Shown piece by piece: positions 25,294 to 36,080 of a stretch of DNA of 64,000 nucleotides. The first letter of the stretch is position 1; the number at the start of each line of letters is the position of its first letter. The position numbers and the translations under genes were made by a program. The notes beneath the pieces are model-generated. The model saw only the letters and a list, made by a program, of their open reading frames with translations, was not told the origin of the DNA and did no database searches. Source of the stretch: G963675935 sp963823895 (GTDB lineage Bacteria > Planctomycetota > Planctomycetia > Pirellulales > Thermoguttaceae); NCBI GenBank assembly GCA_963823895.1, contig CAWGNG010000025.1, positions 124,001 through 188,000 on the forward strand, in the 5' to 3' direction.

Positions 25294-28188
25294 CTACTGC
25301 CGCCGCAATTGTGGCGATGAGATTTGCTCGCGATAGAATTTCAGCAATTCCCGCAAATTCACATGGGCGTATGGCTCATCGCAAGCGGGGGTCGTCCGGC
25401 CGGCATCGGCAAACCACATCTCCAAAGTCTCCGGGGCCAAAACCGCATCGTGCAGGTTCGATTGCATCGCCGCCGGACGCTTGATGATCTCGATCAGCTT
25501 CGGCACGTCGATTCGCCCGTAATTCTCCTCGATCCGCTGGCTGAGCACCTTCGAGCGATCCTCGCCCGAGATAATCACCGTATCCTCGGGCACATGGGCC
25601 AGCCGGGGGTGCTGCTGGCCCGGTTCGAGCACCGTCACCTCGTTCGGCCTGCACTCGACCGCCCGGATCGCGCCGAACGATCGCTCAGAACGTAGTAATA
25701 CTCGCAGGTTCGCGGCGAACGGCGGAGAATCGCCAGGGCCTCCTCGACGGAGCCGGCCCGCTCCATCACGTCGCGCAACAGCAGGCTCATCGGCGTGCCG
25801 TCCCACTGGCCTTCGCCGCGTCCGCCCATCTCGCCGATCGCCACCCCCTTCTCGTTCATCGCCGTCACCGTGCCGATGAATCCGGCGTAGCCGAGACTCA
25901 TCCAGGCGTTGCGTCCCTCGGGCATAAACACCTGCACGACGGCGGCGTCTTGTAGATCGATCTCGGTCATGTAATCGAGCACCCGCGCGTGCAGCACGCG
26001 GCCGCCGGCGGTCGCCCTGCCCCGCAACGCCACGCCGCTGCAATGGAACCGCTCGGGAAAGAGATTCGCGTAACGGCCGTCGCGCTCGGAAACGCCCGCC
26101 GCCTTCGACAGGGCGTCGCATTCTTCCACGAATCGCAACGGAACGTGCGGCCCCACGCGGCGCTCGATCTCCGCCATGCGGTCGAAGAACCAGGCGTGCG
26201 AGTGCAGCGTGTCGGCCGCGCCGATCAGATAAACGACTCGGTCGGTCAGCTTCCGCACCGACTCGCGCAAGAGCGTCCCTTGGGCGGCGCCCATTTGCGC
26301 CGGCGTGCCGCCGACCATCAGGATCGTCTTTCCCTGTGTGCGGCAGAGCAGGCCATGTCCCGCCGGATCGCGGGCGATGACCGAGATTGCCGTGGCCCGC
26401 GGATCGACGGCCGGCCGGCCGTCCCCTTCGGTATGATCGGCGGCAAAGTTCAGCATCGCCGCGAACATGTGATACAGATCGAGTTGGTCCACCTCGCGGA
26501 GTTGCTTTCCCTCGGGCGGCTCGAACATCGCGTCGGAGGCGATCGCGTTGGGCTGCCAGCCGCGGATATGAAGCCTTCCCACGTCGGCCCCGACCAAACA
26601 ATAAACAGCCTCGGTCGGCGCACGGCCGTCGCCGTCGAAAATCAGCTTGAGTTCGCCCGGCAGCTTTTTGGCGTCCTTGGCCGCGACGTGAAGGATGCTA
26701 CCGCCGCCGGCTTTGCTCTCGCCGACGGTGATCCACTGTTGCAGCATCTCCGGAACCAGTGCCATCGTGCCGACCAGTCCGGAGACCATCCGCAGTTTCA
26801 TCAGATGCCGCGGCTCGACGTAGTGCAGCACGTCGTGATTCTCGACGGGATTCTTCGTTCCGGCCAGCACGGTCTTTTCGTCTGCGAGCATCCAAGGAAA
26901 GCGGCCCTGACCAAGGGCGAACTCGCCGACCTCGGGCAACTTGCCCTGGAAGAGAAACTTCCCCCGCGTTCCGCGAATCAGCCGCACGTTGCTGGTGATC
27001 GGCTGGCCGTGCGCGGCCGGCAGCGACAGTTCCAATTCAAGATCGAGGTAGTGGCACCGCCCCGGCCGCGGTTCCGTCGCCAGCATCGTCACCGCCTCTT
27101 GCAGCAGCGTCACCAACCGCTCCACCGGCGTCTCCCCCGCCGGGCTGGTCGTTTCAGTGCCCGGTTGATCCACTCGTCGATTCGCCCGTCTTATATCCTC
27201 CGGCAAATCCTCGGCAAAGAAATCCGCCGTCATCCGCAGCGCTCGCGGCAACTCGGCGATGGCCGTGTAATGCCCGAGCCCATCGAGCCACACTACGCGA
27301 TCGCTGATTCCCAGGGCCTTGGCGAGCTTTTCGGTGCAGGCACGCGGAATGACTTCATCGACGGCGGCGTTGATCATCAGCACGTGGCCGGCCTGCGCCC
27401 GCGATCGCAGGGCCGCGGCAAACCGCAGCGGGTCGGCAGAGGCGATCTCCGCTTCGACCTCGGCGCGCGGCCGGTGGCAGTTTCTGGATCATCGTACTGA
27501 GGTCGCGCGTTTCCCGGGCGTGATGCACGATCGTCAACAGATCGCCCCCCGCCAGGATCAAGCCCGCCCGATGAATCCGCGGCTCGGCTCCGGCCGCCGA
27601 CGCACCGATGATTCCGCCGAGGCTGATGCCGACGATGCCGATTCGCTCGGGATTGACCTCCGGCCGCGAGGCCAGCAGATCGAACGTTCGCCGGATGTCC
27701 TCGCCGGCCTGCACGATCGCCCCGGCAAACAACTTGGGATTCTCGGCCAGGATTTGCGGCCCCTTGGCCGTCCCGCGGCTGCCGTAGTAGGGCAGCTTGA
27801 ACGAAATCGCCGGAATGCCGCGTTTGGCCAGCATCGAGCAAACCAGGTCCGTCAGCGGCTCGTTGCCGTCGAGGATGTGCAGGCAGATCACCGCCGGCCG
27901 CTTGGCGTCGCCCGGGCGGATGCCGTTGGGAACGTAATAGTCGGCGGGAACCGTGTTGTTCTGCACCAGCGGCGAGACGACCGGCGACGGGTACGTCAGC
28001 CGGAACACTTGAAAGTCGGCCCTTTGTGCCAGCAGCCGCAGCTTGTAATCGAACGGAGCGTTGTTAAATGTCTTTGAGACTGCAACTGTTTCCAGCGGCT
28101 GCCCCGCCGCGTGAGCGTTCCACGCCGCCGCGAGCATCAGAACCAAGCCGCCGGCCGACGCCATCCATAGACCCGAGCGATTCCGCAT
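25294..28188 (-). CDS. Secreted alpha/beta-hydrolase fused to C45-type acyltransferase domain; two frameshifts
   Basis: A signal peptide (RSGLWMASAGGLVLMLAAAW) opens an alpha/beta-hydrolase domain: nucleophile elbow GIVGISLGGI near residue 195, acid in MINAAVDEVIP, histidine in DGLGHYTAI. A middle domain of about 250 residues, possibly LolA-like, follows. The C-terminal domain has FHCSGVALRGRATAGGRVLH and ARVLDYMTEIDL, the N-terminal-nucleophile pattern of C45 peptidases/acyltransferases. Frames change at about 27461-27470 and 25671-25680; one-base corrections at each give about 963 residues without internal stops. The substrate is unknown. It could be two adjacent genes if an internal start exists, but none is clear. 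Confidence 0.65.
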
Positions 28189-28282
28189 GATGTTGCTCCT
28201 TGTGAGCCCTTAACGTGCCACACTCGGCGGCGAAATGCAAGGCCGAAACGGTTGGCAAGCGTTCACGGGCCGGAGCGTATCC

Positions 28283-28346
28283 GGCACACGCCGTGTGCCG
28301 ATTACACCGGCCAAAGGTGTGCAAACAACGGCACACGGCGTGTGCC
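28283..28346. repeat. Palindromic repeat GGCACACGCCGTGTGCC (copy 2)
   Basis: Cores 28283-28299 and 28330-28346 are inverted copies of the 17-base palindrome also found at 5750-5816, separated by 30 bases. It lies between divergent genes. Confidence 0.9.
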
Positions 28347-28475
28347 GAATACGCGTTTTGCCACCCTGTGAACGGCCGAAACGGTTGCCACCTGCCCCCA
28401 GCGCGGTTATGCTTGAACAATCTGACAATCGCTTGCAGTTTCGCAAGAAACAACTCCCCGCCCCGCTCCTGCGCA

Positions 28476-29228
28476 ATGTCTAATAACGCCAACCCCCGAG
28501 CCGCTCTGCTGGAACGCCAACCCTGGTTGACGTTCCTGCTGCCGTTTCTGGTTTACATCGTTGCGGGTGCGCTGGAGCCGTCGCCCGGCGACTCGGTAGC
28601 CCATTTTGCCCGCTGGTATCCGGTGATGTACGCCGTCAAGATCACCCTGACGCTGGCGGCCGTCGCCTTCGTCTGGCCCGCCTATCGGCAATTTCCGCTG
28701 CGAGTAAGCCTGCTGGCGATCCTGGTCGGCGTCATCGGCGGCGTGCTGTGGATTGTCCTCTGCCTGCCGCGGCTGGAACAGACCTACGTGCTCCCCCTGC
28801 TAAAACACGTCGGCCTCGGGGGACTCATCGGCGACCGGCCCGGCTTCAATCCGTTCGATCCCAGCTACAATTTGCCCACCGTTTGGGCGTCCGTCTTCCT
28901 GGCGATCCGCTTCTTCGGCCTGGCAGCGGTGGTTCCGCTTATCGAAGAGTTCTTCCTCCGCGGATTCGTGATGCGTTTCGTAATGGAGCGCGACTGGTGG
29001 AAGGTGCCCTTCGGCACGGCCAGCCGCTTGGCCATCGTCGTGGGCACCGTCGTCCCCATGCTCTATCATCCCGAGCTACTGGCCGCCGCCGTCTGGTTCT
29101 CGCTGATAACCTGGCTCATGCTGCGAACGCGAAACATCTGGGATTGCGTCGTGGCTCACGCGATCACGAACTTGATCCTGGGGATTTACGTGGTTATGAT
29201 GGGCGGTCAGGCGTGGCAGTTGTTGTAA
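28476..29228 (+). CDS. CAAX prenyl protease-related membrane protein
   Basis: The 250-residue protein has about seven membrane helices. The CPBP/ABI signature is visible: EEFFLRGFVMRF (the EE-x3-R motif), then PMLYHPELLAAAVWF and VVAHAITNLILGIYVV with the two histidines. The N-terminal organisation resembles the group of CAAX-protease relatives linked to exosortase systems, but no exosortase gene or PEP-CTERM signal was seen in the window. The start at 28476 gives a short cytoplasmic N-terminus before the first helix. It probably acts as an intramembrane metalloprotease. Confidence 0.85.
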   Translation: MSNNANPRAALLERQPWLTFLLPFLVYIVAGALEPSPGDSVAHFARWYPVMYAVKITLTLAAVAFVWPAYRQFPLRVSLLAILVGVIGGVLWIVLCLPRLEQTYVLPLLKHVGLGGLIGDRPGFNPFDPSYNLPTVWASVFLAIRFFGLAAVVPLIEEFFLRGFVMRFVMERDWWKVPFGTASRLAIVVGTVVPMLYHPELLAAAVWFSLITWLMLRTRNIWDCVVAHAITNLILGIYVVMMGGQAWQLL

Positions 29229-29295
29229 ATACCTGATTGTGAGAAGGAACCAATAGGCGAGCGGTTCCTGATTTTCTGTTGTGCGAAGGAAGGTC

Positions 29296-29928
29296 ATGGC
29301 CCCTCAGGAAGATCAACAAGCCAGCCCATCATTCTCCTTGGCACGGCGCACAACAGTGATCGCGATTCTCTGCTTGGGCATCGCGGCGGCAGCAGTCCAC
29401 GCTAATTTGTCACCTGTGCCGAGATGGACCTACTGGGAGGACGACGGCGTGGCCTGCGACTGGGGTTTCGGGTGGCCGTTTTGGTATGGCGCGGCGACAA
29501 CCCGCCCGCAATTCGGGAGCCCTCCGCCGCCGCCGCAACTTCCCTCGGAGCTAACCGCCGCGGATGCATACTATTGTGCAGTCGACTTGTTCATTACCTG
29601 CATACTGGTCGCGTCGCTTCTGGTTGTCGGTCGGACCCGGGTGCCAGGTTGCCTCGGCCGCGGCCAGTTCACGCTCTCGGAGCTTTTCTCCACGACAACG
29701 GCGGTAGCTATGGTACTCGCGCTCTTCTCGGTGGAAAGGACACGCGGTTGGGCGAAACTTCTTAAGGCTGGCGCCGTCAACTCGCCGCTGTCGAGCCGCC
29801 CGTGGTTCGATCAGGTCCTCATCTCCCTAGGCATTGTCTGTGCCCTATACGTGGCGATTGCGGCCTTGTGCCAAGCGTTCAGGTCTGTCGTAGTGAGGTT
29901 GCGCAACCTGCGGCAAAACAAGCTGTAA
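29296..29928 (+). CDS. Membrane protein of unknown function
   Basis: The 210-residue protein (GTG at 29281 is an alternative start) has about four membrane helices: TTVIAILCLGIAAAAVHA near residue 20, then near 105, 140 and 185. The third follows the RGQFTLSELFSTTTAVAMVL pattern, a motif common in small planctomycete membrane proteins. No function is known. Its 3' end overlaps the opposing cusA remnant by about 80 bases. Confidence 0.6.
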   Translation: MAPQEDQQASPSFSLARRTTVIAILCLGIAAAAVHANLSPVPRWTYWEDDGVACDWGFGWPFWYGAATTRPQFGSPPPPPQLPSELTAADAYYCAVDLFITCILVASLLVVGRTRVPGCLGRGQFTLSELFSTTTAVAMVLALFSVERTRGWAKLLKAGAVNSPLSSRPWFDQVLISLGIVCALYVAIAALCQAFRSVVVRLRNLRQNKL

Positions 29929-32044
29929 TTCCGGCTCGTGAAGGTGCTGCTTCATCGCCCGACGCGCGGCCCTGCGGCCGAAGGTCCAGAACAATGCGGG
30001 GCGAACGAAAAAGTCCAAGAGCGTCGAACTGACCAAGCCGCCGAGGATGACCGTGGCCACCGGATACAAGATTTCTTTGCCCGGCTGGCCGGCGGAGAGG
30101 GCCAGCGGAATCAGGGCGATGCCGGCGGTCAGGGCGGTCATCAACATCGGGGCGAGCCGCTCCTTGCCCGCCCGCTCGATCATCCGCGGCGTGAAACACT
30201 CGCCCTCGTAACGCACCAGGTGCAAGTAATGGGCAATCAAGAGGATGCCGTTGCGCGAGGCGATGCCCGCCAACGAAATGAAGCCGACCATGCTCGCCAC
30301 CGTGAACGATTGATGGGTAATCACCAGCGCGGCCACGGCCCCGATCGCCGCCATCGGCAGCGCGGCCAGCACCTGGAAGCTCAAATTGAACGAGTGAAAC
30401 AACGTGTAGAGCGTCAATAACATGCAGGCCAGCGACACCAGGCTCAACAGTCCGATGGTTCGCGTGGCCGCCTGCTGGCTCTCGAACTGCCCGCTGTATT
30501 GGATGAAATATCCGGTGGGCAGCGTGGCCTGGATGGGGGCGAGCTTCTGCTGGATTTCGGCCACGACGCCGCCGAGATCGCGGCCGGCCGTGTTGCACTG
30601 CACGATGATCCGCGTGCGGATCGATCGCGCCGCCTAGTTTGTTCTTGAAGGCTAACTGCATTTGGTGTGCGTTGTTGATTGCCACGGTGGCGCCCAGCCG
30701 CAACGCGCCGTCGTTGGCGATGACGACCGAATCTTGATCGCGATACTCTACGTGAACCGAGCGGCGGTCGAAATGCCCGCTGTTCGCCTCGAAGACGTAC
30801 GACTCGGCCCCCTCCTGCGCGACGGCATCGAGCGGCAACACGATTCGGTCGGTCCAGCGTTCCACCGGGATGCGGACCTGTGTCCTCTGCCCCGGCTTGA
30901 ACTGCCAGTAGACGAAGCGGTGTCGGTCGGGCATCTCGTCCTGCCGCACGAGGTGATTCGGCAAGGTAACGAAGAAGTGGAACGCCCGCGACTCCCGCTC
31001 GACCTTGTCGTCGAGATAAAGGACGCGGAGCCCTCGGACCGTCTCCTCGCCGCCGCTGGATTTCGATCCCAGTACGGCCGAGACGGTTCGACCGGCGGCG
31101 GCCACCCCGTTTACGGCGGCGATGTCCTGCTCGAAGGCCATCCCCTCGATGTAGAGCACGCCGTTGTCTATCAAGGTGCAAAGCGTGTCGCCGGCGACAA
31201 CGTACTTTCCCTGGACTGCCTTCAGTTGCTGAACTTGCAGGAGCTGTTCGGAAGCGGCCGACTTATCGGCCGGCGGGGTTGGCTGCCGGCCGTCGCTGGG
31301 CGAACCGCCGGTGCGACATGTCGGAGCGTAAATCGTCAGACTTTGCAGCAGTCTGCGCGTGACCACGATCGCATCGACCTGCGCTTCCGACAGCCCGTGC
31401 AACAGCAACGCCTGCCGTTGCACCCTGAGGGCGGCTTCCTGCTTCTGCTGCTCGTATTTGCGTTCCAGCAGCGTCTTGCCGGCGATCAGGCCGTCGTTTG
31501 TCGCCTTTTCCAACCGCTCGACCTCGCGGCCGATAACGCTCAACTCCTCGACCGTTCGCAAGAACTCGGCCTGGGCTTGCAGCAAATCCTCGTGAGTCAG
31601 CCGCACTTCGAACAACGGTTGGCCGGGCCGCACCGCTTCGCCCTGGATGGGATAAACGTGCGTGACCACGCCCGTCATCGGGGCGGTCACTTCGACGATC
31701 GACCAGCCGGGCCGCTCGACCACCACTCCCGGCACGCTCATGGTTCGCTCGAAAGGCCCGAGCTTTACCGGCGCAGCAGCCGTTGACGCCGCCACGGCAG
31801 GCGAGCCGCCGTCTTTGCCCGGCGCCCAGCGCAAATATCGCGATCCCAACCGCAGCGTGTCCAGGCTGGGGTTTTCCTGGCCGAAAACCACGCCGACGCT
31901 CAGTGCCAGCAGCGCCACTCCGAAAATAATCGCGCGATGGCGTGTCGTGAGGACGACGGTCCCTCGTAAGAAGCAGGAGGACAGACGTTCCCGCCCATCT
32001 CGGATTGCCGCCTCTAAGGTCTGCCTCGCCAGACGGCCTCCCAT
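29845..32044 (-). pseudogene. Deletion fusion of cusB-like adaptor and C-terminal end of cusA-like RND pump
   Basis: From 32044 the sequence encodes a CusB/HlyD-type metal efflux adaptor: membrane anchor IIFGVALLALSVGVVF, lipoyl-like half near PGWSIVEVTAPMTGVVTHVY, coiled coil, and the typical end NKLGGAIDPHADH. At about 30601-30625 it runs, in a different frame, straight into the last quarter of a CusA-like pump (QCNTAGRDLGGVVAEIQQKL, then IGLLSLVSLACMLLTLYTLF and further membrane helices). About 750 residues of the pump are missing. The junction contains CGGATCATC, a sequence fitting both partners. The pump cannot function; the adaptor is nearly whole. Confidence 0.85.
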
Positions 32045-32167
32045 CACCGTTTTTCGGCCAAAGTTGCCGGTGGAGTAGACTATTCTGGCGACTACAGAAG
32101 ATATGGCATGGCATCGCGAGAGAATGGAGACGTTAGGGATTCTGTGCGGCCGCACTTCGCGGGAGGA

Positions 32168-32230
32168 GGGGACGGGCACCTTTTGCCGGAACGGCCCTGC
32201 GGGTGCTTCGCACAAGAGGTGCCTGTCCCC
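32168..32230. repeat. Inverted repeat GGGGACGGGCACC ... GGTGCCTGTCCCC
   Basis: 13-base arms (32168-32180 and 32218-32230) with one mismatch lie in the 376-base gap between the cus remnant and the thioredoxin-like gene. No gene was seen in the rest of this gap (32045-32420). Confidence 0.7.
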
Positions 32231-32420
32231 TTTTCCCGCTCCCCGATTTATTGCGTCCCGCCAGTTCTAGGTTATGCTTTAGCAGAGCGTCGGCCGTGGC
32301 CGCTCGGTTCTCTCTCGCGTAGAATGAGCTTGTTGCGTCCGGTTGGGCGCCATGATACGATCAGGCAGTCGGCGTCAAGTCCCACCTTTCGTCCCACCCC
32401 CCTGTTTTGAGGTAATTCTG

Positions 32421-33734
32421 ATGTTAGTCCGTCGTTTTATTCTGGTGAGCGCCGCGGCGCTCGTTGTCGGCCTCTTTGCGTTGGCCGGCGTTGTCCGTGC
32501 CGAAGACGAGCTTTGGCAGACCGATTTTGCCGCGGCCAAGACCAAGGCCAAGGCGGAAAACAAACTCATGTTCGTCGATTTCACCGGCTCCGACTGGTGC
32601 GGCTGGTGCAAAAAGCTGGTCGCCGAGGTGTTCAGCAAGGATGCGTTTAAGACCGAAGCGCCGAAGAAGTTCGTTTTGGTCGAGTTGGATTATCCTCGCG
32701 ACAAGAAGCAATCCGACGAGTTGAAGAAGCAGAACCGCGAACTGGCCGCCAAGTACAAGATTCAGGGCTATCCCACAATCCTGGTGATGGACGCGGAGGG
32801 CAAAGTGGTCGCCAAAACCGGCTACCGCCAAGGCGGCCCCGAGGAATACGTGAAGCATCTTGCGGCGTTCATCGATGCTTATGGCGACGTTGTGAAGATG
32901 ATGAAGGAAGTTGAAAAACTACAGGGCGTCGACCGCGCCAAACTGCTCGACAAGATCGCCGAAGTGTACACGAACAAGCTCGACAACGGCGACAGCGACG
33001 AAGTCCTCACGATGAGCAAGGAGATTGTCGCGCTGGATCCCGACAACAAGAGCGGTCTGAAGCCAAAACACCAGTTCAACCTCGTCACGGCCGAGTTCGA
33101 GGGTCTGCGGGAGAAGATGAAGTTTGTCGAGGCCGTGGCACGCCTGAAGAAGGGCGTTGAGGAGATCAAGGAGGGTCCGCAGGTCAGCAAGCTCAAGCAA
33201 TCCATCAAGGACCTGCAACCGATGGCCGACGCGCAAGAGACGATCGCCAAGCTGAAGCCTGAATTGGCGACCGCCAAGGGCGTCGATCGCGCCAAGATCC
33301 TCGACAAACTAGTGGACGCCTGCGACAAGCTCGGTTTCGCCGTCAGGGCTTCGCGAGTTATGCCGCAAGACGTCGACAAGTGGTCGAAAGAAATTGTCAA
33401 GCTGGACCCCGACAACGCGGCCGGCCTGAAGAAGAAGCATGAGTTCCGCGTACAAGTGTCGGAGGCCACCACACTGATGCAAAGCGGGAAGTTTGCCGAT
33501 GCTCGCACCGCGCTCGGAAAGGCGCTCGCGCTGCACGATTTGAGCGGCGAACAGATTCAGACGGGCCATTTTCTCAAAGCGCTATCGTATCTCAACGAGC
33601 GCAATGCCAAGGACGGCGTGGAAGAGCTCCAGAAGGCCCTCGACGCTGCTCCCGACACCCCGCGCGGTCAGATGATTAAGCGCGCCCTTCCCCAGTTGAA
33701 GAAGCAAGTGGAGGCTGAAAAGCCGAAGAAATAA
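32421..33734 (+). CDS. Periplasmic thioredoxin-like protein with long helical C-terminal region
   Basis: The 437-residue protein has a signal peptide (MLVRRFILVSAAALVVGLFA), then a thioredoxin fold (about residues 28-155) with the redox motif WCGWC in FTGSDWCGWCKKLVAEVF and the cis-proline loop YKIQGYPTILVMDAEGKVV. Residues 160-437 form Lys-rich helices in which a KGVDRAKILDKL-type unit appears twice and DPDN elements recur, suggesting tandem helical repeats like TPRs. GAGGTAA precedes the start. It is likely to act in disulfide handling or redox protection in the periplasm. Confidence 0.87.
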   Translation: MLVRRFILVSAAALVVGLFALAGVVRAEDELWQTDFAAAKTKAKAENKLMFVDFTGSDWCGWCKKLVAEVFSKDAFKTEAPKKFVLVELDYPRDKKQSDELKKQNRELAAKYKIQGYPTILVMDAEGKVVAKTGYRQGGPEEYVKHLAAFIDAYGDVVKMMKEVEKLQGVDRAKLLDKIAEVYTNKLDNGDSDEVLTMSKEIVALDPDNKSGLKPKHQFNLVTAEFEGLREKMKFVEAVARLKKGVEEIKEGPQVSKLKQSIKDLQPMADAQETIAKLKPELATAKGVDRAKILDKLVDACDKLGFAVRASRVMPQDVDKWSKEIVKLDPDNAAGLKKKHEFRVQVSEATTLMQSGKFADARTALGKALALHDLSGEQIQTGHFLKALSYLNERNAKDGVEELQKALDAAPDTPRGQMIKRALPQLKKQVEAEKPKK

Positions 33735-33767
33735 CCGGCCGGCCGGTTGTGGTTTGTTCAGAAGGAC

Positions 33768-33820
33768 GTTGGGGCGGCAGTTTAACTGCCGCCCCAACCA
33801 TGTTCAACTGCCGCCCCAAC
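33768..33820. repeat. GTTGGGGCGGCAGTT palindromic repeat
   Basis: Three alternating copies of a 15-base unit, GTTGGGGCGGCAGTT and its inverse, lie between convergent genes. The same family, in the version GTTGGGGTGGCAGTTGTACT, forms the core of the element at 36081-36210. It might also act as a terminator hairpin, but there is no T-run. Confidence 0.8.
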
Positions 33821-33838
33821 GCTGTTTATGCCGCTTCG

Positions 33839-36031
33839 CTATTTCCCGATGTCGCGGATTTCTGCGAAGGTGTGACTTACCAGCGCGCCGTCTTCGAGAT
33901 AGCTTTCGCTGGTCACGTTCCGCAGCACCTTCAGCACGTCGATGCCGACGTGGACTTGATCGACAATGTTCTTCCTGTCGTCGTCACTGTCGATGTTGGC
34001 CGTCAGCCGATCGACGCCGAAATCGATCCAAGGCCCGGCGGCATCCAGCAGTTCGGCCCAGTGCAGCCAGACGGCGGCGGCCAAAGGGCGATCGGGCTTG
34101 GCCAACAGACCCCCGATGGCCGACGGCGTGCTCTTCAGCAACCGCTCGGTATGCTTGCGGGTGAGCGACACAACCGCAACGTTGTCGGAAAGCCCGAAGT
34201 TCGGAACGATCTTCTTATCGACGCCCCATTCCTCCGGCAGCGCGAAGCTGTAGATCTTGCCGAGCGCGGTTTCGCTCAGCGTCGCCTCGGGAAGCGCGAC
34301 GCACGGCGGAATGTTGGTTCCCTCGACCTGCCGCGCCGCGGCGATCAGGTCGTTCATGATCTCGCGGTACTGGCCCAGCGCTTTTAGCAGCAGCTTTGCA
34401 TCGCTTACGCCCACCACCAGGGCGGGGTCGATCATCGGCATTGGCTTCTCCGTGGCCGGCAGCGACTCGACGAAGTGCTCGCTCGTCAGGCCGGCGTCGA
34501 AAACGAGCCCCAGTTGGCCGTCGGCCAACGCCGGAAAGAGCATCTCTCGATTCACCTTGTCCAATCGCTCGACCAACGGAACGGCCGCCGCAAGAAACTT
34601 CTCCGCTTTCTCCCGCTCTTTCTCGGGCAACATCGGCACGACAAGTTCCTTGAAGTAGCCGTAACCGATCTTGACCCATTTGACCAGCAGGTCGTAGTTC
34701 TTGATGTCCGGCTTCTGGCGGGCGACCACTCCGAACAACGAATTGCCGCCGACGTGTTCGAGCAGACCCAGCGGCTTCGAACTGTCCATTTCGTGGTGGC
34801 TGCCCCATGAATATTGATAGCCCTCCACCCCGTGTTCGGCGAGGAAACTCACTTCCGTCGTCGCTCCGGGCTTTGGCAGAATGCTCTTGACGTCCGCCAC
34901 CAGCGCCGCGGCGTCCTTCCGCACGCGCTCGTTCTGCTTTTCGTTCAAGCCGAGCATCGGCATGCTCTCGTCGAGGAGACCGAGCAGGCTATTGAGTTGC
35001 TGCTGCTGGCTGGCGGACTGCTCGTTCAAGGCCGCGCTGGTGTAGCCCAGGGAGGTGAGCCGCTTGGCGACGAACTTGGCCAGCGGCTTCAGTTCCGGCC
35101 GGTCGATCAGTCGTTGCCCCTTGCCCAGTTTTTCCAGCCCTTCCAGCGACGAACCGACCGAAGCCAGTAGGTAATTGTCGCGCACGCACAGGGCGACGAC
35201 CAGTTTTGATTTCTCCAAATGGTCGATGATCTTCTGCGCGTCCCCTTCCGCGGTCTCCATTTCCTTCAGGTGTTCCAGCACATCATCCCACGGGACCATC
35301 GAGCCGTCCAACGTCAGCACGAGGCATTCATGGTCGCCGACCTTGGTCTTCTTGAGCTTCCCCTTGGTGCTCTCGTTGGCGTCCAACTCCTTGATGGCGA
35401 TTTCCTCGAACTTTGCCAGTTGCTCTTGGGCGAGCTTCGTGTCCTTCAGGTGAAAGCCGATCACCACGTTGGGAAGGCGGATCAGGTCCGTGTGCCCCGC
35501 CAGGATCGATAGCAGCGCTCCGAGCTGGACCTGCTGCGGCGTGCGGCCTTCGTTCTCGCCGCTGATTTGCCCCTTTATCGCGCCGAAGCTCCGGGCCGTG
35601 TTGGCCATCTGGAGCAGCCGCACGAAATCGACGATCGATTGGTCGCCGTAGACGAAAACTTCGTCGGAGACCATCTGCTTGAGCAGTTCGACCGTGTCGC
35701 GGTTTTCGGGATCGGTAAACGCCGCATTCACCTGCGCCGGTATGCTGCCCGGAGTCTGCGCGAACTTGTCGTACATCGCCAGCCCGTACTGAACGACGGG
35801 CATCGCCACGATTTTCGCCCAAGCGTTGCTGTGCTTGATCGCCTGGAACTGCTCGCGGTTGCGCAACATGCTCGAATAGAACGCCGCATCGGCCGGAATC
35901 AGCTTCAGCGACGTGTCGAGTTTGGCCAGATCGTCGGCCGCCGCCGGCCGCGCCGCTGCCGCGACCAATGTCGCCAATGCCACAAGAACCGAGAATCGAG
36001 CCGAACGACATATCCACCTTCGCGCGCTCAT
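33839..36031 (-). CDS. Large secreted protein, DUF3352-like
   Basis: The 730-residue protein has a signal peptide (RFSVLVALATLVAAAARPAA) and no other membrane segment. Repeated elements of the type LPADAAFYSSMLRN-like (LKLIPADAAFYSS) and LVLTLDGSMVPWDDVLEHLK resemble DUF3352 and related large planctomycete secreted proteins. No catalytic motif was found. The function is unknown. It is isolated between two palindromic repeats and is intact, so selection probably maintains it. Confidence 0.6.
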   Translation of the reverse strand: MSARRWICRSARFSVLVALATLVAAAARPAAADDLAKLDTSLKLIPADAAFYSSMLRNREQFQAIKHSNAWAKIVAMPVVQYGLAMYDKFAQTPGSIPAQVNAAFTDPENRDTVELLKQMVSDEVFVYGDQSIVDFVRLLQMANTARSFGAIKGQISGENEGRTPQQVQLGALLSILAGHTDLIRLPNVVIGFHLKDTKLAQEQLAKFEEIAIKELDANESTKGKLKKTKVGDHECLVLTLDGSMVPWDDVLEHLKEMETAEGDAQKIIDHLEKSKLVVALCVRDNYLLASVGSSLEGLEKLGKGQRLIDRPELKPLAKFVAKRLTSLGYTSAALNEQSASQQQQLNSLLGLLDESMPMLGLNEKQNERVRKDAAALVADVKSILPKPGATTEVSFLAEHGVEGYQYSWGSHHEMDSSKPLGLLEHVGGNSLFGVVARQKPDIKNYDLLVKWVKIGYGYFKELVVPMLPEKEREKAEKFLAAAVPLVERLDKVNREMLFPALADGQLGLVFDAGLTSEHFVESLPATEKPMPMIDPALVVGVSDAKLLLKALGQYREIMNDLIAAARQVEGTNIPPCVALPEATLSETALGKIYSFALPEEWGVDKKIVPNFGLSDNVAVVSLTRKHTERLLKSTPSAIGGLLAKPDRPLAAAVWLHWAELLDAAGPWIDFGVDRLTANIDSDDDRKNIVDQVHVGIDVLKVLRNVTSESYLEDGALVSHTFAEIRDIGK

Positions 36032-36080
36032 GATTAGCTCCTTGTATTCGTTGAGAAAACCCGCCTGCCGCAGCCGCCTG

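Noticed and set aside
30662..31786. Plus-strand open frame of 374 codons opposite the cusB-like gene
   Set aside because: It is antisense to a recognisable adaptor protein and has no motif of its own.
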